DNA of 64,000 nucleotides. Origin: JAMZMI01 sp964353015 (GTDB taxonomy: Bacteria; Bacteroidota; Bacteroidia; Cytophagales; Cyclobacteriaceae). A model generated the notes under the pieces. The model saw only the letters and a program-made list of their open reading frames with translations, had not been told where the DNA came from and made no database searches. Where the stretch lies: contig CAYGUA010000004.1 in NCBI GenBank assembly GCA_964353015.1, positions 62,001-126,000 of the forward strand, given 5' to 3'. Below, one piece after another: positions 1 to 7,743 of this stretch; positions within the stretch are counted from its first letter, which is position 1, and each line of letters opens with the position of its first letter. Made by a program: the position numbers and the translations under genes.

Positions 1-10
1 TGGATCGAAA

Positions 11-712
11 ATGATAGATAAAAGAGTAAAAAATGCAGAAGAAGCCATTAAAGGCATAGAAGACAACATGACACTTATGTTGGGTGGATTTGGCTTGTGT
101 GGTATTCCTGAAAACTGTATCAGCGCATTGGTTCAATTAGGTGTCAAGGGACTGACGTGTATCTCTAATAATGCAGGAGTTGACGATTTTGGTCTGGGTT
201 TACTTTTGAAAAATAGACAAATAAAAAAGATGATTTCGAGCTACGTTGGCGAAAACGCTGAGTTTGAGCGGCAAATGCTCTCAGGTGAACTTGAAGTGGA
301 TTTGATACCACAAGGATCACTTGCTGAACGATGCAGAGCTGGTGGTGCAGGAATTCCAGCTTTTTACACACCTGCTGGATATGGAACTGAAGTGGGTGAA
401 GGAAAAGAAGTAAGGGTTTTCAACGGAAAACCACATATCCTTGAGAGCGCCCTTACGGCTGATTTTGCAATTGTAAAGGCATGGAAAGGTGATCCACAGG
501 GAAATTTAATTTTTAAAGGAACAGCTAGAAATTTCAATCCGGTAATGGCCATGGCTGGTACTATTACTATTGCGGAAGTTGAAGAATTGGTGGCTCCTGG
601 CGAGTTGGATCCGAATCAAATTCATACGCCCGGGATTTTCGTGCAGCGGATATTTCAGGGCCAAAATTATGAAAAGCGTATTGAGCAAAGGACTGTGAGA
701 TCAAAGGGGTAA
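11..712 (+). CDS. scoA: Succinyl-CoA:3-ketoacid CoA-transferase, subunit A
   Basis: The 233-residue product is the alpha subunit of a class I CoA-transferase, which with ScoB moves CoA from succinyl-CoA to acetoacetate. The glycine-rich loop GGFGLCGIPEN lies near residues 25-35, and family-typical segments SNNAGVDDFGLGLLL and PAFYTPAGYGTEV are present. Length is normal for a separate subunit. The ATG lies only ten bases inside the window, so the upstream operon context is unseen. Its partner gene starts about 500 bases downstream rather than directly after it, because a four-helix-bundle gene sits between them. Fumarylacetoacetase follows scoB and makes acetoacetate, which supports an acetoacetate-activating role in tyrosine breakdown. 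Function follows from family membership; the tyrosine link is inferred from neighbours. Confidence 0.93.
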   Translation: MIDKRVKNAEEAIKGIEDNMTLMLGGFGLCGIPENCISALVQLGVKGLTCISNNAGVDDFGLGLLLKNRQIKKMISSYVGENAEFERQMLSGELEVDLIPQGSLAERCRAGGAGIPAFYTPAGYGTEVGEGKEVRVFNGKPHILESALTADFAIVKAWKGDPQGNLIFKGTARNFNPVMAMAGTITIAEVEELVAPGELDPNQIHTPGIFVQRIFQGQNYEKRIEQRTVRSKG

Positions 713-773
713 TTTGATAGATAGTTAATTTAATAATTTGGAAATGGGTTTATTTGGAAATTTGAAAATAAGC

Positions 774-1188
774 TGATTTGATAATTTGAGAATTGATTTA
801 TGAGAAGTGACAAACAAAATGTAATTGTGGATCTGAGTTTTCAATTTGCGTTGAAAACAGTTGCGTTTTCAGAACAATTGGAAGCTGATAAGAAATATGT
901 TATAGCCAGACAATTGTTGAAGTCGGGTACTTCCATAGGGGCTAATATTAGGGAGGCACAGAATGCAGAAAGTAAAGTGGATTTTATTCATAAATTGAAA
1001 ATAGCAGCAAAAGAAGCTGATGAAACGGAGTATTGGTTATTGATCTGTGAAAATTCAGAAAATTATCCAACCACCGAAAATTTGAGACAAGAACTGTTAG
1101 TAATAACCAAAGTGCTGTCAAAAATAATCGGATCACTTAAAAGAGCTAGCTAATCACCTAATCACCAAATCAACTAATTATCAAATCA
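774..1188. repeat. 13-bp inverted repeat flanking the four-helix-bundle gene
   Basis: TGATTTGATAATT at 774-786 is repeated exactly in inverted orientation at 1176-1188. Both arms sit inside longer low-complexity stretches built from ATTTGAT-like words (about 713-799 and 1154-1206). The arms bracket the small gene at 800-1153 and nothing else. This is what an inserted small element, or a long stem in the scoA-scoB mRNA, would look like. Confidence 0.6.
800..1153 (+). CDS. Four-helix bundle protein (S23/bAvd family)
   Basis: A 117-residue, mostly helical protein of the family first met as the ORF in the 23S rRNA intervening sequences of Leptospira and later seen to resemble the Avd proteins of diversity-generating retroelements. 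The diagnostic stretches are RQLLKSGTSIGANIREAQNA (about residues 34-53) and FIHKLKIAAKEADETEYWL (about 60-78). Its function is not known. It lies between scoA and scoB, which normally touch, and is framed by an exact 13-bp inverted repeat. No rRNA sequence and no reverse transcriptase are nearby, so this is a protein-gene insertion rather than an rRNA intervening sequence. The reading frame is intact and begins with ATG. Confidence 0.88.
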   Translation: MRSDKQNVIVDLSFQFALKTVAFSEQLEADKKYVIARQLLKSGTSIGANIREAQNAESKVDFIHKLKIAAKEADETEYWLLICENSENYPTTENLRQELLVITKVLSKIIGSLKRAS

Positions 1189-1206
1189 TCAAATCATCAA
1201 ATTGAA

Positions 1207-1860
1207 ATGTTAGACAAAAATGGAATTGCAAAACGAATTGCGCAGGAATTAAGGGATGGTTGGTATGTGAATTTAGGAATTGGTATACCTACACTCATAG
1301 CCAATTATATTCCTGAGGGCATCAGCGTGGAGTTTCAATCTGAAAATGGATTGTTGGGCATGGGACCTTTTCCTTTTGATGGCGAAGAGGATGCGGATCT
1401 GATCAATGCTGGCAAGCAGACCGTAACGACATTGCCGGGTGCTTCAATCTTTGATTCGTCGACTTCCTTTGCCATGATCAGAGGACGCCATGTACAGCTT
1501 ACGGTTTTAGGAGCGATGGAAGTTTCTGAAAAGGGGGATATTGCCAATTGGAAAATTCCCGGCGTAATGGTGAAAGGAATGGGTGGAGCGATGGATTTGG
1601 TTGCATCCGCAGAAAATATCATTGTGGCAATGATGCACACAAGTAAATCGGGAGACTCCAAACTTCTTCCTAAATGCTCCCTTCCGCTTACAGGCGTGGG
1701 CTGTGTTAAAAAAATTGTTTCCAATATGGCAGTTATTGACGTAACTGATCAGGGGTTTAAATTGGTAGAAAGAGCGCCAGGTGTCAGTGTCGAAGAAATT
1801 AAAAATGCAACTGCGGGAAAGTTGATTGTTGAGGGCGAAATCCCCGAAATGATAATTTAA
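1207..1860 (+). CDS. scoB: Succinyl-CoA:3-ketoacid CoA-transferase, subunit B
   Basis: The 217-residue beta subunit carries the SENG motif with the catalytic glutamate at about residue 46 (EFQSENGLLGMGPF) that forms the glutamyl-CoA thioester in class I CoA-transferases. VNLGIGIPTLIANYIP near residues 21-36 and the GAMEVSEKGDIANWKIPG region are also typical. The start codon is the ATG right after the AT-rich flank of the inserted four-helix-bundle gene, so its translation signals probably come from that insertion. The next gene, fumarylacetoacetase, starts 19 bases after the stop, consistent with a shared transcript. Family assignment is secure. Confidence 0.93.
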   Translation: MLDKNGIAKRIAQELRDGWYVNLGIGIPTLIANYIPEGISVEFQSENGLLGMGPFPFDGEEDADLINAGKQTVTTLPGASIFDSSTSFAMIRGRHVQLTVLGAMEVSEKGDIANWKIPGVMVKGMGGAMDLVASAENIIVAMMHTSKSGDSKLLPKCSLPLTGVGCVKKIVSNMAVIDVTDQGFKLVERAPGVSVEEIKNATAGKLIVEGEIPEMII

Positions 1861-1879
1861 ATTAGGGAATACATTAATT

Positions 1880-3106
1880 ATGAAGAGCTGGTTACCAATA
1901 GATTCAAACTCAGATTTTAGCATTTACAATTTACCATTTGGAATTTTCTCAACTGCTAATTCTTCATCGCGCATAGGTATCGCTATTGGTACCAAAGTAG
2001 TTGATTTGGCAGCAATGGTCAAAGCAAGGTTTCTGGATTTACCCATTCAGATCATTGAAAATCAATTCTTGAATGATTTTATAGGTTTGGGGAAAGCCAT
2101 CACTAATAAGGTCCGATTGGATGTGCAAAAGCTGTTAACGGATGAATCATCGATATTAAAAAAACATCCTGAATTTCTGATAGATCAATCCGATGTGATT
2201 ATGCACTTACCGGTAAAAATTGGTGATTATACGGATTTTTATTCCAGTATCGAACATGCCACCAATGTGGGTAAAATGTTTCGTGATCCGGAGAACGCAT
2301 TGCTCCCCAACTGGAAGCATATTCCTGTAGGTTATCATGGAAGAGCATCATCGATTGTGGTGAGTGGTGTGCCACTTCACCGTCCAAAAGGGCAAATAAT
2401 GCAAGCTGATGCACATACACCCGTTTTTCAACCATCTGCAAGGGTAGATTTCGAATTGGAGATGGGTTATATTATCGGAAAACCTACAAGTCTTGGAGAT
2501 TCGATTACTACAGCAGAAGCGGAAGACTACATATTCGGAAAAGTGATTTTCAATGATTGGTCGGCACGGGATATTCAAAAATGGGAATATGTACCACTCG
2601 GGCCTTTTTTGTCTAAAAATTTCGGGTCATCCATGTCACCCTGGGTGGTAACCATGGAGGCTTTAGAACCTTTTCGTCTTCCCGGTCCAAAGCAGGAGCC
2701 TGAAGTTCTGTCATATCTGAAATTTGAGGGAGACAAGAATTTTGACATCAGTTTAGAAGTAACCATTACACCTGAAACAGGTATTGAAACGGTGGTTTCC
2801 AAATCCAATTTTAAATATATGTATTGGAACATGGCGCAGCAATTGGCACATCACACAGTTAATGGCTGTGATCTGAATATTGGCGATTTGATGGCTTCCG
2901 GAACCATATCTGGTCACACAGAAGATTCTTTCGGTTCTATGTTGGAATTGGCCTGGGCAGGTAGTAAACCGATTAAAATGAACGACGGATCAGAAAGAAA
3001 ATTCATACTTGACAATGACACAGTAACAATGCGAGCTTTTGCTGAGAAGGATGGAATTCGTGTGGGATTCGGTGAAGTTTCTTGCAAATTATTACCAGCC
3101 ATTTGA
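1880..3106 (+). CDS. fahA: Fumarylacetoacetase
   Basis: The 408-residue protein has the full length of the two-domain tyrosine-pathway enzyme that splits 4-fumarylacetoacetate into fumarate and acetoacetate. Visible family marks are DYTDFYSSIEHATNVGKMFR (about residues 114-133), the metal-binding ELEMGYIIGK, FNDWSARDIQKWEY, and the C-terminal GFGEVSCKLLP. The acetoacetate product is the substrate of ScoAB just upstream, so the three genes make a coherent end of tyrosine and phenylalanine catabolism. No other tyrosine gene is in the window. A second, shorter hydrolase of the same superfamily lies at 3993 and is clearly distinct in length and context. Confidence 0.93.
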   Translation: MKSWLPIDSNSDFSIYNLPFGIFSTANSSSRIGIAIGTKVVDLAAMVKARFLDLPIQIIENQFLNDFIGLGKAITNKVRLDVQKLLTDESSILKKHPEFLIDQSDVIMHLPVKIGDYTDFYSSIEHATNVGKMFRDPENALLPNWKHIPVGYHGRASSIVVSGVPLHRPKGQIMQADAHTPVFQPSARVDFELEMGYIIGKPTSLGDSITTAEAEDYIFGKVIFNDWSARDIQKWEYVPLGPFLSKNFGSSMSPWVVTMEALEPFRLPGPKQEPEVLSYLKFEGDKNFDISLEVTITPETGIETVVSKSNFKYMYWNMAQQLAHHTVNGCDLNIGDLMASGTISGHTEDSFGSMLELAWAGSKPIKMNDGSERKFILDNDTVTMRAFAEKDGIRVGFGEVSCKLLPAI

Positions 3107-3131
3107 TGATCTTTACCAAGCGGACCAGACA

Positions 3132-3146
3132 CCAATAGTACAGGAT
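3132..3146 (-). promoter_or_regulatory. Candidate operator, ATCCTGTAC-type, upstream of the SDR-hydrolase-fucP genes
   Basis: Read on the minus strand this is ATCCTGTACTATTGG. It is one of a set of similar intergenic sites (20052, 21158, 29632, 46581, 52915, 57271, 63784) that share ATCCTGYAC followed by GG. A weak -7-like box (TTATTTTG, 3156-3163) follows ten bases downstream. The binding protein is unknown. Confidence 0.45.
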
Positions 3147-3207
3147 AGATGTTTTTTATTTTGTGTTAATATTGGCACGTAATTATTCAAAGTGGCTTAC
3201 AATTAAT

Positions 3208-3981
3208 ATGAAAAAAGTATTTGATCTCACGGGAAAACAGGCAGTGGTTACCGGAGGAGGAAGCGGTATTGGAAAGGCAATCTGTGAGTCTCTGACAAAT
3301 CAAGGGGCTTCAATATTTCTACTTGATTACAACGCTGATCAGGGTAGTGCAGTAGCAGCGGCTATTAACAAATCAGGTGGTGAGGCAGTGTTTATTCAAT
3401 GCGATGTTTCCAATGAACAATCAGTTCAAGATGCAATAAATCAAGTTTCTGAAGAAATCGATATTTTGGTCAATAATGCAGGAATAGCTCATGTGGGTAC
3501 TGTGGAAACCACATCATCAGAAGATTTTCAACGTGTTTATGATGTCAATGTAAAAGGCGTTTTTAACTGTACCAAAGCCGCAATAGGCAAAATGAAAAAA
3601 AAGGGAGGTTCTATAATTAATATGGCCTCAGTTGCCTCACTAACTGGAATCGCTGATCGTTTTGCTTATTCCATGAGTAAAGGCGCGGTTCATACAATGA
3701 CTCTATCGGTAGCCAAAGATTATCTGACTTACAATATTCGCTGTAATTGCCTTGCACCTGGCCGTGTACATACGCCATTTGTTGATGTTTTTTTAGCAAA
3801 GAATTATCCAGGAAAGGAAGAGGAAATGTTTGAAAAATTATCTAAAACTCAGCCTATTGGCCGTATGGGACAGCCGCAAGAGATCGCAAATCTGGTACTT
3901 TATCTTTGTTCAGATGAAGCTTCTTTCATTACTGGAAGCTGCTACCCAATAGATGGAGGATTTACAACTTTAAACACATAA
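3208..3981 (+). CDS. SDR dehydrogenase, probable 2-keto-3-deoxy-L-fuconate/rhamnonate dehydrogenase
   Basis: A classical short-chain dehydrogenase of 257 residues: TGGGSGIG cofactor loop at 15-22, Asp40 at the end of the second strand (NAD preference), NNAG at 89-92, Ser141/144 and the YSMSK catalytic pair Tyr154/Lys158. I chose the ATG at 3208; an upstream GTG at 3163 would add 15 residues but overlaps a possible promoter. The next two genes are an FAH-family hydrolase and the fucose permease. That trio matches the end of the L-fuconate/L-rhamnonate diketo pathway, where an SDR oxidises 2-keto-3-deoxy-L-fuconate to the 2,4-diketo acid. The substrate is inferred from context only. Confidence 0.75.
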   Translation: MKKVFDLTGKQAVVTGGGSGIGKAICESLTNQGASIFLLDYNADQGSAVAAAINKSGGEAVFIQCDVSNEQSVQDAINQVSEEIDILVNNAGIAHVGTVETTSSEDFQRVYDVNVKGVFNCTKAAIGKMKKKGGSIINMASVASLTGIADRFAYSMSKGAVHTMTLSVAKDYLTYNIRCNCLAPGRVHTPFVDVFLAKNYPGKEEEMFEKLSKTQPIGRMGQPQEIANLVLYLCSDEASFITGSCYPIDGGFTTLNT

Positions 3982-3992
3982 GATTTTTAACA

Positions 3993-4838
3993 ATGAAATT
4001 ATTTCGATACAAAAAGGAAGGACAATTTAAAACTGGAGTAGGTACATCTGAAGGACATTTTGATGTAAGTGAACACATCTCTGAATACGATCGTGGGTTT
4101 TTTGAACGAGATGGTATTTCTGAGCTTCAATCCATCATTGCGAATAAGCAACTAACCAAACTAGAAGGTGACTTAGAATTTGGAGCCCCATTGTATCGAC
4201 CTGAAAAAATCATTTGTATCGGCCTGAATTACAGGAAACACGCCGAGGAAAGTGGTATGGCCATTCCTCAGGAACCAGTAGTTTTTTTTAAGGCACCTTC
4301 AAGTTTAACTGGCCCTTTTGATAATATTATTATTCCCAAAAACAGCGTAAAAACAGATTGGGAAGTGGAATTAGCTGTAATTATTGGTAAAAAGGCTAAT
4401 TATGTTTCCGAGGAAGAAGCGTTGGATTATGTAGCTGGATATGCATTGCACAATGATGTGAGTGAACGTGAGTTTCAGTTGGAACGAGGCGGACAATGGG
4501 TAAAAGGAAAAAGCTGTGATTCATTCGCACCACTTGGACCATATCTGGTTACCAAAGATGAGATCAAAGACCCCAATAATCTAAATCTTTGGCTAACACT
4601 CAACGGACAAAAAATGCAGGACGGAAACTCCAGCGACTTTATTTTCAATATCCAAACAGTCATTAGTTACCTTTCACAATTTATGAGTTTGATGCCTGGT
4701 GATATCATTTCCACTGGAACGCCAGAAGGCGTGGGTCTTGGACAAAAACCACCAAAATACTTACAACCAGGAGATATTGTTGAGCTTGGCGTTGAAGGTT
4801 TGGGTACTTCCAAACAACATGTAGTGGCTTATTCCTGA
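3993..4838 (+). CDS. FAH-family hydrolase, probable 2,4-diketo-3-deoxy-L-fuconate hydrolase
   Basis: This 281-residue member of the fumarylacetoacetate hydrolase superfamily has the metal-binding Glu124, Glu126 (DWEVELAVI) and Asp155 (HNDVSERE), followed by GKSCDSFAPLGP and STGTPEGVGLG. It has the one-domain length seen in acylpyruvate and diketo-acid hydrolases. In the L-fucose/L-rhamnose diketo route such an enzyme cleaves the 2,4-diketo-3-deoxy acid into pyruvate and L-lactate. Eleven bases separate it from the SDR upstream, and fucP follows after 35. The lactate could be used by the LutABC complex encoded at 12425-15107. Alternatives are other acylpyruvases, but fucP next door favours the deoxysugar role. 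Confidence 0.78.
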   Translation: MKLFRYKKEGQFKTGVGTSEGHFDVSEHISEYDRGFFERDGISELQSIIANKQLTKLEGDLEFGAPLYRPEKIICIGLNYRKHAEESGMAIPQEPVVFFKAPSSLTGPFDNIIIPKNSVKTDWEVELAVIIGKKANYVSEEEALDYVAGYALHNDVSEREFQLERGGQWVKGKSCDSFAPLGPYLVTKDEIKDPNNLNLWLTLNGQKMQDGNSSDFIFNIQTVISYLSQFMSLMPGDIISTGTPEGVGLGQKPPKYLQPGDIVELGVEGLGTSKQHVVAYS

Positions 4839-4873
4839 TTAATCCCCGATACAACCTAACCTAATCACCCAAA

Positions 4874-6118
4874 ATGACTGCAACAAAAGGTAAATACCTG
4901 CTTGGTTTTGTATTGGTCACCAGCATGTTTTTCATGTGGGGACTGGCCAATAACATGACGGATACGCTATTAGCGGCATTCAAGCGGATCATGAGCATGA
5001 CTGATTTCCAGACTTCCTGGATACAGATTGCGTTTTACGGATCATATTTCTGTCTGGCGATTCCAGCAGCAGCGCTGATACAACGATACACTTACAAAAC
5101 GGGTATTTTAGTTGGATTGGGAATGTTTATCGTAGGTGCTTTGCTTTTTTATCCGGCAAGTCAAACGATGGTTTATGGTCATTTCCTTACCGCTCTTTTC
5201 GTTCTTGCTGGTGGTTTATCCATTTTGGAAACAACAGCTAATCCTTACGTTTTAGCAATGGGAGATGAAGCCAGCTCCATTCAAAGGCTCAATCTGGCTC
5301 AGTCATTCAACCCAATTGGCTCAATCACAGGTGTGATGTTGAGCAAGTTTTTTATCCTCGACAACCTCAATACTGCTGATGCTGGTACTCGAGCCACCTT
5401 ATCAGAAGCTGAATTGAGTGCTATGCAAGCAGACGAGTTAAGTGCCGTGATGAGTGCTTATGTAGGTGTTGCCTTTTTACTTTTGATTATTTGGGTGGTA
5501 ATCAAGTTTGCTAAAATGCCGGTGGTTTCAGAAGAGCACAAAGTTCATTTGGGAAAATCATTTGCCAAGCTTTTGAAAATGCCCAATTATCGTAATGGGG
5601 TTATTGCTCAATTTTTTTACGTTGGTGCGCAAATCGGCATCTGGTCATTTACCATCCGGTATGTGATGCAGGAACTCAATGTCAACGAGAGTGAGGCTTC
5701 TAATTATTATCTGGCATCTCTGATCATATTCGTAGTTGCCAGATTCATGTTTACAGCATTGCTCAATCGTTTTGGTGCTGGAAAACTTTTATCAATCAGC
5801 GCAGCTGTTGCTGTGATTTGCACTGCAGTTGCCATGTTTTCAAGTGGAATGATAGGCGTGGTGGCACTGGTCCTAATTTCAGGATGTATGTCGCTCATGT
5901 TCCCAACTATATTCGGATTGGCGCTGATCGGCACAGGTGAAAATCAAAAGATCGCCGGATCAGGATTGATCATGTCAATTTTAGGTGGTGCGGTTCTTAC
6001 TGCAGTGCAGGGACAGATTTCGGATGCTTTTGGCAGTATTCAGTGGTCCTTCATTGTTCCACTTATTTGCTTTGCAATTGTAGCCTTTTATGGTTTAACC
6101 CAAAAGACCCAAACTTAG
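4874..6118 (+). CDS. fucP: L-fucose:H+ symporter (FucP-type MFS permease)
   Basis: The 414-residue, about 12-helix inner-membrane permease matches the FucP/glucose-galactose group of the major facilitator superfamily: TSMFFMWGLANNMTDTLLAA near residues 16-35, the long LNLAQSFNPIGSITG segment near 146-160 and ETTANPYVLAMG. FucP brings L-fucose into the cytoplasm with protons. It closes the SDR-hydrolase-permease unit. The convergent gene on the minus strand ends two bases downstream, so there is no room for a terminator between them. Related permeases carry other hexoses, so fucose specificity is likely but rests partly on neighbours. Confidence 0.87.
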   Translation: MTATKGKYLLGFVLVTSMFFMWGLANNMTDTLLAAFKRIMSMTDFQTSWIQIAFYGSYFCLAIPAAALIQRYTYKTGILVGLGMFIVGALLFYPASQTMVYGHFLTALFVLAGGLSILETTANPYVLAMGDEASSIQRLNLAQSFNPIGSITGVMLSKFFILDNLNTADAGTRATLSEAELSAMQADELSAVMSAYVGVAFLLLIIWVVIKFAKMPVVSEEHKVHLGKSFAKLLKMPNYRNGVIAQFFYVGAQIGIWSFTIRYVMQELNVNESEASNYYLASLIIFVVARFMFTALLNRFGAGKLLSISAAVAVICTAVAMFSSGMIGVVALVLISGCMSLMFPTIFGLALIGTGENQKIAGSGLIMSILGGAVLTAVQGQISDAFGSIQWSFIVPLICFAIVAFYGLTQKTQT

Positions 6119-6120
6119 GT

Positions 6121-6753
6121 CTAAAAGATCAAATTGAAAGTTATTTGATGGATGATCCAACTTCCTAGAATCAGAAGATAGGGTTGGGGATTTTTGTCAT
6201 TTTTCCGATCCCAAAAGATCAATCCAACCAAAATCAAATAGATGATTGTGTACTGAAGGTTCTGAGTGAGTGTATATGATAAATCCAAAATATTCGGCCC
6301 AATCCGACCAATAGTTGGTCCAAGGAACACAATGGCTGTTCCGATCATAAATCGCATGTGCTTTGCCTGATTTCTTCTGTAGTTGATCGCAAGTGTATAG
6401 AATAAAACGAGTGAAATACAATCCGCCAACGGGAAGAAGATATTTTGTGGATCTCCAGAATTGATAATTTTGATCATTTGAGGAATAAATGATAGGATCA
6501 GCAAGGGAAATACGATGTATGAAAGCTTGCCTAATCTTTTATGCAGATGATTTTTTTTATTCAAAATGAGTATTGGCTGTACAATTAACATCAATATCCA
6601 AAGTGAAGCAATGAAGGCATGAACATGGATGTATCCAGTGATATTGTCTTCGAAATCTGGGAATTGAATGAAATAGGTTTTGTAAAAGCCGAGGAAAGTA
6701 AGCGGAACGAGTAACATTAAAAAGTAACCTAAATTTCGGTATGCTTTTTCCAT
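6121..6753 (-). CDS. Multi-pass membrane protein, DUF2306-like or cytochrome b561-like
   Basis: A 210-residue protein with about six or seven hydrophobic segments. Histidines sit in GYIHVHAFIASLW (near residues 40-52) and HKRLGKLSYI (near 71-80), an arrangement seen in DUF2306 and related small membrane proteins that may bind haem. I do not recognise a specific function. It is a single-gene unit, convergent with fucP and divergent from the MORN lipoprotein gene, and probably unrelated to sugar metabolism. Confidence 0.75.
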   Translation of the reverse strand: MEKAYRNLGYFLMLLVPLTFLGFYKTYFIQFPDFEDNITGYIHVHAFIASLWILMLIVQPILILNKKNHLHKRLGKLSYIVFPLLILSFIPQMIKIINSGDPQNIFFPLADCISLVLFYTLAINYRRNQAKHMRFMIGTAIVFLGPTIGRIGPNILDLSYTLTQNLQYTIIYLILVGLIFWDRKNDKNPQPYLLILGSWIIHQITFNLIF

Positions 6754-7013
6754 TTTAGGGTTGGTGTTAAGTGGTGTTTTTAGGGTTGGAAAATGAAATT
6801 ACAGCCCCCTTAATAATGTTAATGTTAGACATAAAATTGATGTTTTCAAATGTTTTCCAAATCATGGGAGATCCAATTTGATTTTAAACCTGATTGCTTT
6901 TGTGTTCAAGTCCTCAATAATAATTTGATAAACAATTCAACCCCTTAGGTGCTTGTATTTATATAGAAAGGGTTAAAAACCAATAATTTTATATCTTAGT
7001 AAAAAAACAGTAC
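6754..7013. other. Divergent intergenic region with no recognised element
   Basis: These 260 A+T-rich bases separate the minus-strand membrane protein gene from the plus-strand MORN lipoprotein gene and must hold both promoters. I see no convincing TTG/TANNTTTG pair, RNA gene, hairpin terminator or ATCCTGCAC-type site. Confidence 0.5.
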
Positions 7014-7739
7014 ATGAGAATTTCACTATCGATTTGCATTTTAATATTTTTTGTAGTTGCCTGCGACTTGAAACCATCAGGTCAAAAAGGAGGGGGTGAA
7101 GATGAAGGCTTAGTTAAATTATATTATGACAATGGAGCCATCAAAGGAGAATATAATCAAGATAAAGACGGTGTTCGCCATGGATTGTCCAAAACTTATT
7201 TTCCTTCTGGAAAGCTAAAAACTGAAATTGTCTACAATCATGGAGTTAAAGTATGTTCAATTCAGTATTATGAAAATGGATTTAAGGAAATGGAGTTCTA
7301 CTATGTGAATGGTGTAAAAGAAGGAAAGCGCACCAAATATTGGGACAATGGCAAAATACAGTCCACCTTGGTTTACAAAAATGGTGATCCTGGAAAGGAA
7401 CTGGAGGAATTCAATAAAAGGGGTGATAAAATCACAAAATATCCAAAGCTGCAGGTTCGCGAAATCAATAACCTCATGTCCACTGGTGAATATATTGTTG
7501 AGGTTTATTTTGATAAAATACCCGGTAGGGGTTCATATTATCAAGGTGAGTTGAAAGATGGCTATTTTCCAAACACTTTGGCCCAAATGAAAAAAGTCGA
7601 TGGAAAGGGGAGGCTTGTTTTTCGACCTCAACCAGGCACTTTTTTAATGAAAAATCTAACTTTTGTTGGTCAATATAAAACGGCCTACGGCAACTATTAT
7701 CTAGATGAAGCAAGTGTTAATTTGGCTATAGATTTTTGA
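7014..7739 (+). CDS. MORN-repeat (YwqK-like) lipoprotein
   Basis: The 241-residue protein begins with a lipoprotein signal ending VVAC (cysteine near residue 17). From about residue 40 it shows several repeats of the type YYDNGAIKGEY, YFPSGKLKTEI, YYENGFKEMEF and YWDNGKIQSTL, the MORN-like repeat that databases often label YwqK antitoxin. The C-terminal 100 residues are not repeat-like and I do not recognise them. The role is unknown; the location should be the periplasmic or outer-membrane face. It stands alone and is convergent with the next gene, with four bases between the stops. Confidence 0.85.
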   Translation: MRISLSICILIFFVVACDLKPSGQKGGGEDEGLVKLYYDNGAIKGEYNQDKDGVRHGLSKTYFPSGKLKTEIVYNHGVKVCSIQYYENGFKEMEFYYVNGVKEGKRTKYWDNGKIQSTLVYKNGDPGKELEEFNKRGDKITKYPKLQVREINNLMSTGEYIVEVYFDKIPGRGSYYQGELKDGYFPNTLAQMKKVDGKGRLVFRPQPGTFLMKNLTFVGQYKTAYGNYYLDEASVNLAIDF

Positions 7740-7743
7740 TTTA

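Noticed and set aside
800..1153. 23S rRNA intervening sequence
   Set aside because: The protein family fits, but no rRNA sequence surrounds it; the flanks are scoA and scoB.
1335..1724. 129-codon open frame opposite scoB
   Set aside because: Antisense to a conserved gene and without independent support; same reasoning for the overlapping frame at 1507-1923.
7014..7739. YwqK-type antitoxin of a toxin-antitoxin system
   Set aside because: The label comes from MORN-like repeats; the protein is an exported lipoprotein and no toxin gene is adjacent.
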